This document shows, in pieces, positions 1 through 11,652 of a stretch of 64,000 bases of DNA. Numbering within the stretch: the stretch's first letter is position 1; the number at the start of each line of letters is the position of its first letter. The position numbers were made by a program, and so were the translations under genes. The notes below the pieces were generated by a model. It searched no databases, had not been told where the DNA came from, and saw only the letters and a program-made list of their open reading frames with translations. The stretch comes from Ophiosphaerella korrae (lineage: Eukaryota; Ascomycota; Dothideomycetes; Pleosporales; Phaeosphaeriaceae): positions 150,131-214,130 of the forward strand of contig JALNQF010000061.1 of NCBI GenBank assembly GCA_028456385.1, read 5' to 3'.

Positions 1-170
1 GGCCGGGCGACAGTGCCCCGAGTCTGCTGACTCGCTTTGTTCGCGTGATATGTGTGGTGTACACTCAAGTTACTATATAACTTTTGCGACGCTCCACTAT
101 TGCGCAGTCCCATTATTATTCTTAATTCTGCCCACAGGGAGCAGTTGTGATTGAGCATCTCTATTGCATC

Positions 171-1993
171 ATGGCATCTGATCTGCAGCTAAATACTGGC
201 CTCGGTGCTGGTGAAAAGAAAGGGCTTTACAGAGAGTTACGCCAGAATCCTTACCTACTTGGTCTTTCTACGGTAAGCAACTACACTATCCCCAAGATGA
301 AGTCACCTTATTAACATTGCCTAGTTTGCCTCCCTTGGAGGTTTTCTATTCGGCTATGACCAAGGCGTTGTGTCAGGAGTGCTGACCATGGAATCGTTTG
401 CAGCCGCGTTTCCTCGGATCTCTCTCGACAGCTCATTCAAGGGATGGTTTGTGTCCACGCTACTACTCGCTGCCTGGTTTGGTTCACTTGTCAACGGGCC
501 TGTTGCGGATCGGTTCGGCCGTAAAGGATCTATTATGATTGCAGTTGTTGTCTTTACCATTGGCTCCGCACTCCAAGCTGGAGCTATCAACATTGAAATG
601 GCATTTGCTGGTACGTCTGAAGAATCAATATGAAGAGCGGACTAACTTTATATTGAAAGGTCGTGCTATTGCAGGCTTCGCAGTCGGCATGTTGACCATG
701 ATCGTACCTATGTACATGAGCGAGGTCTCCACAGCTGGTATTCGCGGAACACTAGTTGTACTTCAACAACTTTCTATCACACTCGGCATCTTGGTATCTT
801 ATTGGCTTGAGTATGGTACACAATATATCGGTGGAACACGTTGTGCGCCAGAGATACCCTATTCTGGTGGTACAGCAACCGAGCGTAAATTTGACCCACG
901 CAACGATGTCGGCCCAAATGGATGTACTGGCCAGTCTGATGCGTCATGGCGCGTGCCTTTTGCATTGCAGATCTTCCCCGGGCTCGTTCTCGGACTTGGT
1001 ATGATCTTCTTTCCAGAGTCGCCTCGCTACTACTGCATGCGTGACAACGAGGAGGCTGGCATAAGAGCGCTCGCGAAGGTCCGACAACTCAGCCCTGACA
1101 ACGAGTCACTGCAAAATGAATACCTTACAATCAAGGCCGAAGTGATCTTCGAGGAACAGTATGCGCGTGAGAAGTTCCCTGGAAAATCTGGCGTTTCACT
1201 ATACCTTGCCGGCTACTCCACGCTCTTCTCTACTTGGCCATCGTTCAGACGCACTACAATTGGATGCTGTGTAATGTTCTTCCAACAGTTCATCGGATGC
1301 AACGCAATCATTTACTACGCGCCAACCATCTTTGGGCAGTTAGGACTATCAGGAAAGACCAGTGGCCTCCTTGCGACAGGCGTATACGGAATTGTAAACA
1401 CGCTATCGACTCTACCCGCACTGTTCCTCATTGACAAGATTGGAAGACGCCTATTGCTGCTCTCCGGAGCCGCGGGCACATTTATCTCCCTCGTCATCGT
1501 TGGTGGCGTCATTGGCGGCTATGGTAGCACGCTCAAAGATCACCCTGCTGCAGGCTGGACTGGCATCGCATTCGTGTACATCTACGATGTCAACTTCTCG
1601 TATTCATGGGCACCTATCGGATGGGTCCTTCCTTCCGAAATCTACAACATCGGCAACCGATCCAAAGCCATGTCTCTAACAACCAGCTCAACGTGGATGT
1701 GCAATTTCATCATCGGGCTCGTCACGCCAGGCATGCTGGAGACGGTTGGCTACGGGACGTATCTGTTCTTCGCGGCATTTGCGTTGATCGCTTTCTTCTT
1801 TACTTGGTTTTTGATTCCGGAGACTAAGGGCAAATCGCTGGAGGAGATGGATGCGGTGTTTGGAGATTCGACGGCGCATGAGGAGAAGATGAGGTTGTAT
1901 ACTATTGCGCAGAGCTTGGGGTTGCGCGAGGCAGAGGCTGCTGCGTTTGATGAGAAGCTGGAGAAGGCAGTACAGATTGAGGCGGCGAGGTAA
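171..1993 (+). CDS. MFS sugar/quinate-type transporter
   Basis: Plasma-membrane major facilitator of the sugar porter family, predicted to import a hexose, quinate or similar solute by proton symport. Three exons: 171-272, 325-610 and 660-1993 (introns of 52 and 49 nt, phases 0 and 1), giving 573 residues, normal for the family. Visible family signatures are GYDQGVVSG in TM1, DRFGRKGS in the loop after TM2, VPMYMSEVS after TM4, PESPRYY in the central loop, IIYYAPTIF in TM7 and PETKGKSLEEMD after TM12. The ATG at 171 gives a short hydrophilic N-terminus before TM1. The exact substrate cannot be read from sequence. The next gene-like object downstream, on the other strand, is a dead one, and nothing suggests a catabolic cluster. 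Confidence 0.93.
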
Positions 1994-2322
1994 TGAAGTA
2001 GTTGACCTAATTGAGTTGGGCTAGATTATGATAATCCACGCACGAGAGTTGATCATTTTATATGTTGGCATGCTCTATCACGTATAGTATTAAGCCTACA
2101 ACAGTTAACAGAGCCAATGCACTTATTCATGATTAGTGGAATATATCTAAAAATCGACAACATCCTATAGCGGAAGATATCCTTCACCAATCTCTTTCGT
2201 CCTACATTGTCTACTATCCTTCCTATTTTCAAACTCTCCGCCTATCACACTCCGTCCCTCCACATCAGATATCAAGATCTCACCCCAAAATCTCAAGACC
2301 CTTCAAATCTTGATCCAAATCT
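1994..2322. other. Intergenic, 3' flank of transporter
   Basis: No coding signal. AT-rich 3' flank of the transporter followed by a pyrimidine-rich stretch that leads into the end of the reverse-strand relic gene. Confidence 0.5.
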
Positions 2323-2847
2323 TTATATTCTATATTCTTCATAACCGCTTCCACCAACCTCACCCTCCAAATCAAACGTACCATGCCTCTTCCCCTCCAC
2401 ATCCGGCCCAACCGTACCCATAACACGCCTCGCGACCCGGCCCCCAACCCGCTCATCACCACCTACCCACAACGGCCCACCCCCCATCATCGCCCCACAC
2501 CTGCCGTCCGTCCCAAAACAAAAATCCAGAAATCTGCCGCCCCAACCGCATGCCGTGGAGTCAGTGTACGCACTCTGTTCTTCGCCGTTGAACACGACGA
2601 AACTGTCTGGGTAACGGCCGTTGGACTACGCAGCGTCGAGGCTAGAGGCTTCGAGCGAGTCGGTGGAGTAGAGCCAGAAGTTGGCGCACGTGTTTACAGG
2701 GATATTGGAGCACATGAGGAAGGCGCCGTTGGCGTTACGGCTGCAGTTGGGGATTTGGGGGAGGATGGTGAATGAGCCGAATTGGATTATGTTGGCGGCT
2801 GTGGTTGTAAGGGGGAGGATGGAGAGGATGAGGGGGTTGGGAAGTAT
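2323..2847 (-). pseudogene. Decayed small secreted cysteine-containing protein
   Basis: Reading the minus strand from 2847, one continuous frame gives a hydrophobic leader (LILSILPLTTTAAN), then a Cys-containing domain with motifs NCSRNANGAFLMC, TCANFWLY, ACGWGGRFLDFC and GTDGRC, six cysteines in all, then a Gly-rich tail ending at 2323. Two things break it. The position where a start is expected reads ATA (2847-2845), and a TAG sits in frame at 2628-2626. A TATATAAG box lies about 70-80 nt upstream (2920-2927, minus strand) with no ATG between it and the ATA. Both lesions can be explained by single G-to-A or C-to-T changes. As an alternative for the stop, a 72-nt in-frame intron (GTAAAC...TAG) would remove it but also remove one cysteine. 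I do not recognise the family; an effector-like secreted protein is an inference from size, leader and cysteines. Confidence 0.55.
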
Positions 2848-2920
2848 TTTTGGGAAGGGGTCTTTTGTGGTTGGGTTGAATAGTTGTTGTTGATTGTGAG
2901 AAAGCTTTGTCTCAGTTTCT

Positions 2921-2928
2921 TATATAGT
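2921..2928 (-). promoter_or_regulatory. TATA box of the secreted-protein relic
   Basis: TATATAAG on the minus strand, about 75 nt upstream of the ATA that replaces the expected start codon. Its survival suggests that the gene died recently or that the box is neutral. Confidence 0.4.
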
Positions 2929-4209
2929 CGAGGTTTGGATGAGGTTGGTGGTGTTGAGTATGCCTTGTCTCTTGGAAGGATCGTGAGTGGGTACTTTGGG
3001 CACTCAGGGTACAGTAGAATATCCTCCTATTTACCATCGATTCCATTAGGCGCGCCGTCAGAACACACATCGAATTATTTTTTTTTCATGAAATATTCCA
3101 CACACGTTGGCCTCGTTCGATTGATTGTAAGGTTTAGAGCAATTTTAGGTTGGGCACATTGTGAAAGGTTTTAGTTATATCATTAGTTCTTTAGTACAGT
3201 TGGTGAGATTGATGTTTGGCGTTACAAAGATGTGTACCGTCCTGTATTTGAACCTATCGTTCAGCAGAACAGCTATCCAAAGGATAAGAGAGGAAATCTA
3301 TACATTAATGTATTCGTTGACTAAAAGGACCTCTAGAGTATTGAAAAATGTTTGATTTCGAGATGGATAAGAAGTGCTTGTGTGCTAATTAGTTGCTGCT
3401 GGAAGGATTCCCCCCGTGCATTGCCAATGGGAAGTTTCTGGGTGTAAAGATGGCTGCTTGGATAACGACTCCAGATTTGTATGCTATTGCGAATGGGTGA
3501 ATAACACATCTGCATGATCATTCGACCAATCCGCCTAGCACCAATTCCCATCTGTTTTCTAAGATGCCAAGTAACAATCAATGCATGAAGAAAACAGTGA
3601 CTCGGGCGTGGCAGTTCGTAACTGCTTGACTGCAACATATTCGTTAGATGTTGTTTCCTTGCTGGACAGCTTTGAAAGACATAATTGATGACTCCCGGGT
3701 TACTCGAAGTAATTGTCAAACAACCCGGGATAGCTTTACATATAAGTCATCTGATACAATTTGGTTGAACGCCATAGAAATGTATTTCGAATGTGGGTAG
3801 TAGCCATCAGCTTAATCGCGCGTCTTTGAGAAATGACGTGAATCGAACAATTTCACGAACTTTGGTAGTTGAGAGGTCGCATGTTCGAATGGAGCTAGCG
3901 TGCGACGACGAAAATACCTCACCCTTGTGCTGCCGTCCCTCTATCCGCCAACACATCAATATTTTTCGAGTGGCAAAGTTGAGAACTGCATTGTCCAATC
4001 ATTTATTGATTAAATGGAGTTGAGGCTGAGCCGTCGAGTTGATGCCTTATTGATCCCAGCAATTCTGCGTTGCTGCCTACGCTAATCCTAAAAGGGAATG
4101 CACCTGACCACGCGACGTTCACAGCCATTTTCTATTAAACTCTCGTGAGAGCGCGTCTTTTACTTCAATACACGCGTCACACTGACAACCATCTTCCAAA
4201 GCACTACTC
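2929..4209. other. Gene-free interval
   Basis: AT-rich, with only short unsupported open frames on both strands; the longest (3333-3719, minus) has no family likeness. A weak tRNA-like T-arm at about 3880-3900 has no matching stems. I see no supported gene. Confidence 0.5.
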
Positions 4210-4217
4210 TATATAAA
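4210..4217 (+). promoter_or_regulatory. TATA box before the 2EXR gene
   Basis: TATATAAA, 20 nt before the ATG at 4237. This is very close to that ATG, so the transcript may start at or after it; if so, translation would begin at the in-frame ATG at 4318 instead. Confidence 0.45.
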
Positions 4218-4236
4218 CAGAACCGGTCATCTTACT

Positions 4237-5219
4237 ATGTCCCAGACTTCCAGCCATGAAGCGACATTTGCTTGCGGGCGTTACTCGAAGCGCAAGCGGA
4301 CACAAGTCACATATCATATGGACGAGCTAGACGTGTCAGAATGTGAATCAGAATTCGAGGGCGTGCAAGCAAAGGTTCGAAGAACCTGTGCCCCAGACGT
4401 TTCTCATCTGACAATCGATAGAAGCACAAAGCCAGCGCACCTAAAAGACATCGCAAGAACAAAATCTTCCCATTCATGGAACTCCCAGCCGAAATCCGCA
4501 ACATGATTTACAAGTATTCTCTTGTGGACCCCTCAGGTGTCAGTTTCACCGGGACAATTAAGAATAAGCGCCGCACTGTTGAGCGCATACCACCGGCAAG
4601 CGAGCACCTTCGCGGTGGAGACCAATGCTACAGCTTCATGACCTTCAACAACGGCATTCGAAAGCAATCCGAGAAGCCTTTCACCCTCGTTCCATCTCTC
4701 CTCGCAGCGTCGAAGCAGATCTGCTCTGAAGCACGCAGCATTTTATATGGCAACGAATTTTCCTTCAGCGATACCTCTGCCCTTTACAACTTCATCACGA
4801 ATCTCGGACCTACTTGTGCGAAACAGGTTAGGAGCTTGAGGCTCCTCACTTGGGGATATGGCCGTCAATCGAAACAATACAACCACGCGTGCTTCGCCGT
4901 TCTCAGCTGGGCCACTGAGCTCGAGAAAATCCAGGTTGATACACCTTACTGTAACATTTCAAACCCGAAGAGAGCGGCAGAATACTTCTACCGTGATGCT
5001 TTTCCCTGGCTTGAAGCATTTGGAATGGCCAAGGGCAAGTTTGATGCCGCAGTCGAGTTGATACAGTTTCATCCAGACTGTGGAATCTCACAAGACGGCG
5101 GAGAAGACCAGTTCAGTGAAGCTCTGAGGAAGCTATTGAGCATACAGCGGCAAAGGATTAGGGGGAACCAGAAGAGACCAACGAAGCGGAAACCGGCTGG
5201 GAAGAAAACGGATGAGTAG
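4237..5219 (+). CDS. 2EXR/F-box-like domain protein
   Basis: Member of the large fungal 2EXR family, whose conserved core begins with the motif seen here, FPFMELPAEIRNMIYKY. The two open frames 4237-4374 and 4422-5219 join through a 47-nt intron (4375-4421) with a CTGAC branch point 13 nt before the TAG acceptor; an alternative donor at 4363 also keeps the frame. The product has about 311 residues: a basic N-terminus (KRKR), the 2EXR domain at about 60-250, and a Lys/Arg-rich C-terminus (RPTKRKPAGKK) that could be a nuclear signal. No enzymatic function is known for such proteins; the domain resembles F-box leader sequences. Start uncertain because of the TATA box just upstream (see 4210). 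Confidence 0.8.
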
Positions 5220-6058
5220 GCTCGGTTTTGCGGTGGCGAAACAGGAATTTGGGGGCAAGGATGAATAATGATGTACGACAAGAGAAGATTGCATGTATTA
5301 AGGAGTTTATGGGGTTGTCAGTGCTGTTACAGGTCAGATTGCTGGACATGGTTGTCTAGGAGCACAGGGTGGTAATTTTGGCTACACTCTTAATATATAG
5401 CAACAGGTGAACATTACACGAAATATCAGTAGTATCATATAAACAGGCCAGATGTCAAAAGCATTGCAAAGTACTCACCTGTTGTCGAAGGATGGCAGAT
5501 AATAGCCTAGAAGTCGGGCAAGATTAGCCAGGACAGATCACATGTCAGCCAGTGCACGAACGACGAACCGTGCCCGGCTAGCGGCAATCATGCACAGGGA
5601 TTGGGCGTGCACTGGCGTCATACATTGCATTGCGCCAAGCGAGGCTTCGAAGCTGTGCACCACATAATTCCACTGAGCTCCTCAACATGCCGTGACCTCC
5701 GCCTGCATACTTGTGCAGCCGTGGTTGAAGCTGGCCATGACTCCCCAATCCTCCCCCGCAATGTCTCATCGCCCGTATTTTGCCTCTTGACTTGCTCTGC
5801 GCTCCTCGCTCTCCGATCTAGTGCGCTGCCGCATGACGCCCGCCGAGCAACTCCATTGGTAGGCATTGCTTCTGCAGCCGGCATTATCGTGGCAGCTGCT
5901 CGCCCGTATCGCACGCGCACACGCATCTGCACCGTCACCACTGTGCTTCTTCAACCTTGGGGTGCCCAGCCTCCGTTGTCGTCAGTGTTTCCAGGCAGAC
6001 ACATTGGGCCGTGTGTCCCCACCGACAAGCATCTCCCCTCTGCCGCCCTGAACTCGCT
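5220..6058. other. Intergenic, promoter of GGPP synthase
   Basis: 839 bp between the 2EXR gene and the GGPP synthase ATG. The second half is GC-rich and carries spurious overlapping open frames on both strands that match nothing I know. No RNA gene or repeat seen. Confidence 0.5.
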
Positions 6059-7432
6059 ATGTCGTCTACCACCCACCCCTTCGCCTCGCCCAACGCCATA
6101 CCGCCCCGTACAAGCTCGACCGGGATACTGAATGGGAACAGCGTCAAGCACAGGTCAAGCGTCTTGCGGCCGTTGAGCGAAATCGACTGGATGAGCCAGA
6201 GCAAGAAAACTAAGACAAGCCATTCGGAAGAGCCCTTGAATGCGCACATGCGCCACACCTCCGAACATCAGATACGACGCCCACACACAATGGTCTCACC
6301 AGAACTGAATACATCGCCTGGTACAAACATGGAAGTCAGCACGGATTACCCCACGCCCCTCAGTCCACCATCCGACCAAGCCAAGCACGTGAGCGAGGAC
6401 TTGATATATGGCAATGGCGCCGCATGGACACAACAGAAGGAGCGCATACTGCTGGGGCCGTATGACTACCTGTACGGCCATCCAGGAAAGGATATACGCA
6501 GCCAGTGCATCGCCGCCTTCAACCTCTGGCTCAAAGTGCCGCCAGAGCGACTCGAGGTCATCACAAGAGCAGTCGGCATGCTGCATACCGCCTCGCTGCT
6601 GTGCGTCCACTCTCCGCCACCTGCCTCCACTATACTGACCATCCACCTAGTGTCGACGATGTCGAAGACTCCTCCGTCCTCCGCCGCGGCGTTCCCGTCG
6701 CCCACTCAATCTTTGGTATCCCTCAAACCATCAACTCAGCAAACTATATCTACTTCAAAGCCCTGCAGGACCTCCTCCTCATGAACAACCCCAAACTCAT
6801 CGAAATCTTCACCGAGGAGCTCCTGAATCTCCATCGCGGCCAAGGCATGGATCTCTACTGGCGCGACAGCCTCACCTGCCCTAGCGAAGCAGACTACCTC
6901 GAAATGGTCGGCAACAAAACTGGCGGCCTCTTCCGCCTTGCCATCAAGCTCATGCAGGCCGAAAGTGCCGTGCAGATGTACGCTCCAAACATCCTATTCC
7001 AAACTCCCCTAACTAACAACACATCAAAGCGACTGCACACCCCTTGTATCCACCATTGGCCTCCTCTTCCAAATCCTCGACGACCACCTCAACCTCTCTC
7101 CCACATCCGGCTACACCTCCCTCAAGGGCCTCTGCGAAGACCTGACAGAGGGCAAATTCAGCTTCGCCGTCATCCACGCTATCCGCGCCGATCCGTCAAA
7201 CCAGATCCTCATCAACATCTTAAAACAAAAGACTACGGACGAGGAGGTCAAGAAGTATGCGCTGGAATACATGCAGAGTAAGGGCAGCTTTGCATATAGT
7301 GCGGGCGTGATTGACGAGTTGAGGGGGAAGGTGGAGGGGCTTGTTAAGGGGATTGAGGGGGATTTGGGGGTTGAGGGAATAGACGGGGCCGAGGCATTGA
7401 GGCAGATTCTGGGGAGGTTGGTGTTGAGGTGA
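6059..7432 (+). CDS. Geranylgeranyl diphosphate synthase
   Basis: Trans-prenyltransferase that makes C20 geranylgeranyl diphosphate from FPP and IPP, for protein geranylgeranylation, carotenoids and diterpenes. Exons 6059-6600, 6651-6977 and 7030-7432 (introns 50 and 52 nt with CTGAC and CTAAC branch points) give 423 residues. The first Asp-rich motif VDDVED lies just after the first junction (about residue 182), and the second, ILDDHLNL, lies in exon 3. Fungal GGPPS signatures [29 protein letters not shown] and [10 protein letters not shown] are present. A 120-residue polar N-terminal extension precedes the core. Neighbours are not terpene cyclases or prenyltransferases, so this is probably the housekeeping al-3/BTS1-type enzyme rather than a diterpene-cluster copy. 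Confidence 0.94.
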
Positions 7433-8043
7433 GCATGTGCCGTGGATGTGATACATGTAATGGATGCGATATGTTGGCATTTTTGATTTTGCATAGCAGT
7501 TATGTGTGACGAAGTCACGCGTCATGAAATCAAGTAATTTACCTCCTTCACCACAGTACAGCACAGCACAACACGTCCATTCAAAACTCAAACACAACAT
7601 ATATATTCACAACTAACCTCCCCCCCCCTCTCTCTCCCTCTCCCTCTCCCTCTCCCTCTCCTCCCTCCTCTATCAAACACAGAAAATATACCTCGGCTGC
7701 ACCGCAGCATTATATATTACATACCTACACTAACTACCTTCCCACCTATGCACCTCCCAACCCCAGCGCCAAACGGGGTATGTCAAAGCAACCAAACAAG
7801 GAAACGAGTCCGACAAAAACAACTTCAACGCGCACACTGGCGCAAAACAAGGAAAACAGATGTGCAAAAGAGCGACAAGAAAGCAATTTTGACACGGGCA
7901 ATGCAACGCAAGGAAAGGGACGAGTAATGCAATGGTTTCGTACGTCATTACAAGGAAAATGCAGTAATGCTTGGTGGGGTATGTGGCTGGAAATCTTGAT
8001 GCAACGTTTAAGGAAAAGGCGAGGGAATGTGGAAACAGGCGCG
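7433..8043. other. Intergenic between convergent genes
   Basis: 611 bp between the ends of the GGPP synthase (+) and the ADF-H protein (-). It contains the CT-rich microsatellite listed separately and otherwise AT-rich 3' flank sequence. Confidence 0.5.
7619..7670 (+). repeat. CT-rich microsatellite
   Basis: A run of C followed by repeated CCCTCT hexamers and degenerate CCT units, about 50 bp. Simple-sequence repeat in the 3' flanks of two convergent genes. Confidence 0.85.
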
Positions 8044-11000
8044 TTAGACGGTTTGGGTGTATGCGAGCCAGGCGTCGTGGGCTTCGCGGAGGACTAGAGG
8101 GGTGTTAGTTTGGTTAGGTGAGAGACGGGGGGGGGGGGGGGGGATGCGAGAATATATACCTTGCAGTACTTGAGCTTGCGCAATGTAAGTTTCGCAAGCG
8201 CATTGTAGAGTTCGGCCGTCGATGAAGTCGAGTACGACACTGTTAGGGAGTTCTTGTCTGTCTTGATCAGGAGGGTATGGGGTACGGAATTCACTGAGGT
8301 GGAAGCGCTTGACAATGCCCTTTTCGTTGGACTTGGAAGGGCTGAGGACGAGGTTGCCCATGGTGTCGACTTCGACCCAGCGGCGCTTCCAGAGTAGTGT
8401 GTCTGGGAATTGGATGTTGAGGTCGCCAACATGTACTGGTGGTGGAGGTTCGCGGAGCGATGCCAAGGTTGTTGATGAACGTACGTCGTTCTCGGGTAAT
8501 ATTAGGTTGCTATTTGAGTTCTTCCAGGGCATAGATGACATGGACGAGGACATGCGCTTGAACATTTTACTGGTCCGCGATTCCTTCTTCTCCTTCTTTT
8601 CATCCAGTTTCTCGTCCATGTCATAGCTATGGACTGACTTTGACTCGCTCATACGACGACCAAATGATTTCCAGGTGCTTTCTGATGATGTCCTGTTTGG
8701 TCCGGTACTTTGGTCACGCGAATGTGATGTTGAAGGCGCCTTGGGAGACGTGGGTTCGGTCCGGCCACGTGTAGGGCTCTTTGGTGACCATGTTGACTTC
8801 TGATGATCGATTATTAGGGGGCTTTGATGTAAGTCCAAGGGCGTGCTCTCGGTAGGCATTACCAGCGTTGGCTTTTTGGTACGCTCGTCCCGGACGATGC
8901 GAGCAGTAACCTGTACCGACTCAGGTTGCTTTGTAGCTCTCTGCACATTGTACACGGTCGCCTTCATTGGTTGTGGTGATAAGAAAGGTGTTTTCTTCTC
9001 TGGTGTTGATGAGGCCGATGAGGTTAGGAAGGATGGGTTGCCGAGGCGAGAAATAGGTCTACCGCTCGGGGATGTCTCCATTGGCGTTGCTGCAAAAAAG
9101 GATGATTTGCGCTGTGCAAGGCTGGAGCTAGGTGTGTCTAAGCCTCCAATTGGCGTGAGCGGAGGCGATGCTTCTCGATTGGACTTCTCCGCGAGTGCTT
9201 TGATTCTCTGGGAGATGCCGGATGAGACATTGATCTTCTTAGCAAGGCCAACCTTGTCTGCATTGACCTGAGGTGGCCAGGGACCTGAGGTTTTACGTTG
9301 CACACGTTCGGGTGATGGTCGTGCATTCAGACTGACCTGCGATACTGACTTCTCAAGGATAGAGCCATCGCTATCGGACACCTTCCGAGGAAACCAGGGC
9401 GTGATTGGAGACTTTGAAACGGACATTGTTTTCGCATCATGTACTGTTGCACTTTGCAATTCTTCCATAAATGAATCGTCAGAGAGATATTCTGCCTCCG
9501 AGTTGTCCGCACTGACATGGATAGGGTCAAGCGTGGGTCGACGTTTATCCTTTGACTCATACCAGCTTTGTCTGTTTGAAGTGGGCGTGATGACAGATCC
9601 CCTGTTTCGCTTCTTGAACATGGTTTCATCCATTTGCGAGGCGTCACCCGACGGTACGATTAGCATTGATTCACGTTTCGAACTTTCTTGTGCTTGCGAA
9701 TTGTCTCCATCTCCTGGTACCGGCAACCGAGTCGTATCTTCCTTCTCTGGTTGGAAAGGGTCGTCGACTGATGGGAACTGTTCTAAAACCGCAGGTGGGC
9801 TGAGCTGATAGGTTGACGACACCGGGGTCCTGTTCTCCGGCACGACTGTTGGAACGCTGTCGACAGACTGCTCTTCATCAACAAAGTCTGCGCTCTGGGT
9901 GTCTTGTATGACGTCAGAAACACACGTTTCGTGGTGCACTGGGTTATCGTCTTCCGATATCGATGACGGCCGGGTCGAAGGCGCACCAGATGACCCTTGA
10001 GTTTGTGCGGAGGTTGGTGATGGTATGAAGATGGAAGAATTTAGGTCGTCCGTGTCCGCCAGGCTGCTCGAAAAGACCAGGCCGGACGTTGAGGCATCAT
10101 CGGCAAGCGATGATTGCTTCTCGATATCGGCCTCTCCTCCATCTTCCGTGGGGTGGTGATGATCTATCGCGCTTGCCTCGGCATCTGCAGGCTTAATTGA
10201 CGCAGCGTCTGCCTCCGCTGTGTCCACCTCTGGCTTCGGTTGCACTTCCACTTGTTGGGCCATGTTCGCTTTTTTCTCTGTTTGAGTCTTCATCTGCTTT
10301 TTACGCATTTCCAAGGCCTTCATCAGTCTGGTCTTCTCCTGTGTCATGCCAGTTGACCTATGGCTACTATATCCAGGCACAGGCATTGACCTCACACTGG
10401 CTGGGCTTCTAGCAGTAAATGCTAAAGATATTGGCGAAGTCGGCGTTTCGAGCGTGGGTGGTATCGGCGGTGGTATAGGGATGGCGAGGGTGGGTGTGTT
10501 GCCGGTGTTCTCTCTCGCTTTAGCTGCTCGTTGCTCGGCTGCTTTGCGCGTAGAAGAGCGTAGGCCAGCCGGCAGCGATGATTTGGGTCTCGATGCAACT
10601 TGTGGGTTACTTCCCGAGGTCGATGGTCTCTTGCCTTCGAGTGAGGGTCGTGGTCTAGGCCCTAGCTTGACCTTTGGTTTTGAATATTGTGCGTAGTAGT
10701 GCTCGTATAGGTCGTCGTAGTTGGGCCGAGCTGTTTGCGAGGATAACCGCGGCTCCGGCCCACTTTCAAACAGCTTTTCATAGCTCTGCAGGGTGTCTTG
10801 TAGCTCTGCCAAATCAGACTCAGGGGGCGTGGGTACTTCGGTGACCGTCTCGATGGTCACATGCGACATCTCGCGCGATGGCTTGACGCCTGGAACCCTC
10901 TCTTCCAGAATCAGGGGGACCGACTCAGCGCCATCGGATACAATGGAGAAGGCCCTCTGTGAGGGCTCGTCCATGCTTGATTTTGGCTCCATGATGGTTG

Positions 11001-11652
11001 GTATGTTGTTTGACTTTGCCGTCATTGGCCGCGAGGCAGTGGTGTGCTCCTCGTTGCTTGGCTGGCCACCATCCTCGGCCATTTCCTGTATCCAGCTGAG
11101 TTTCTGCGGCCGCGAGGAGCCAGACGAGGATGAGCTCGAGGGGGCAGCGGTGTGCAGGGTGCAGGCCGAGGTAAGGGCGGCATCGCTCAGTTCCTCCGGG
11201 GTGGTGATGGCCAGCTCAATATCGTGGGGAGCAAATCGGTCGGCCAGGGTCATGAAGTGGACGGCCACGCGTGCTGGCGCGGGTTAGCAGCGAGCAACGG
11301 ACGGCACCGGGCCGCTCCTGCACATACCTTGCAGCAGGCGCGAAGTTCCTTCTGGCACGTATCTGACCAGCACCTTCCGGCGGCGGTAGAGCATGAAGCC
11401 ATAGAGCGGCGACTTTTCCTCATACTGGGCCACGGCAGTGCGCGCCTCTGCAGCGCCGCCCGTGCCGCGGGTCAGGACTTCGACGGCGTCTCTGGCCGTG
11501 TACTTGAGCAGGAACCTATAGCAGGGCAATGGGTTTTAGCATGGCGATGCAAATTGGGCAGAGATTGGGGCTACCCACCATCCGCCAGCCTCGGCGAGGG
11601 CACCCTGGTAGGCCTGTGTTACGCTGACATCGTCGAGCCCGTTGAGAGACAT
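8044..11652 (-). CDS. ADF-H (cofilin-type) plus PH-like domain protein
   Basis: Four exons on the minus strand: 11652-11579, 11515-11328, 11273-8160 and 8093-8044 (introns 63, 54 and 66 nt), 1,141 residues. The N-terminal 130 or so residues form an actin-depolymerising-factor homology domain: MSLNGLDDVSVTQAYQ, AEAGGWFLLKY, VAQYEEKSPLYGF, VRYVPEGTSRLLQ, with both early junctions inside it. The long middle is Ser/Pro-rich and disordered, with a basic coiled patch (about MKALEMRKKQMKTQTEKK). The C-terminus carries a PH-like fold (LLWKRRWVEVDTMGNLVL ... LREAHDAWLAY). Such fungal proteins are expected at the cell cortex with actin, but the exact role is not established. The last intron has no in-frame stop, a length divisible by three and an interrupted run of about 17 G on the plus strand, so unspliced translation would add 22 residues. 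Confidence 0.88.

Noticed and set aside
539..1993. Transporter model beginning at 539 without introns
   Set aside because: That frame begins with TTG, reads through an intron and lacks TM1; the three-exon model from 171 restores the whole protein.
3333..3719. 128-codon minus frame as a gene
   Set aside because: No family likeness, no signal peptide or domain, and AT-rich non-coding composition.
3815..3910. tRNA-like sequence (GGTCGCATGTTCGAAT)
   Set aside because: Resembles a T-arm, but the five-base stem does not pair and no acceptor, D or anticodon arms could be built on either strand.
6059..7432. GGPP synthase as the core of a diterpene gene cluster
   Set aside because: Neighbours are a 2EXR protein and an actin-binding protein; no terpene cyclase, prenyltransferase or P450 is adjacent. 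The dead P450 is 37 kb away.
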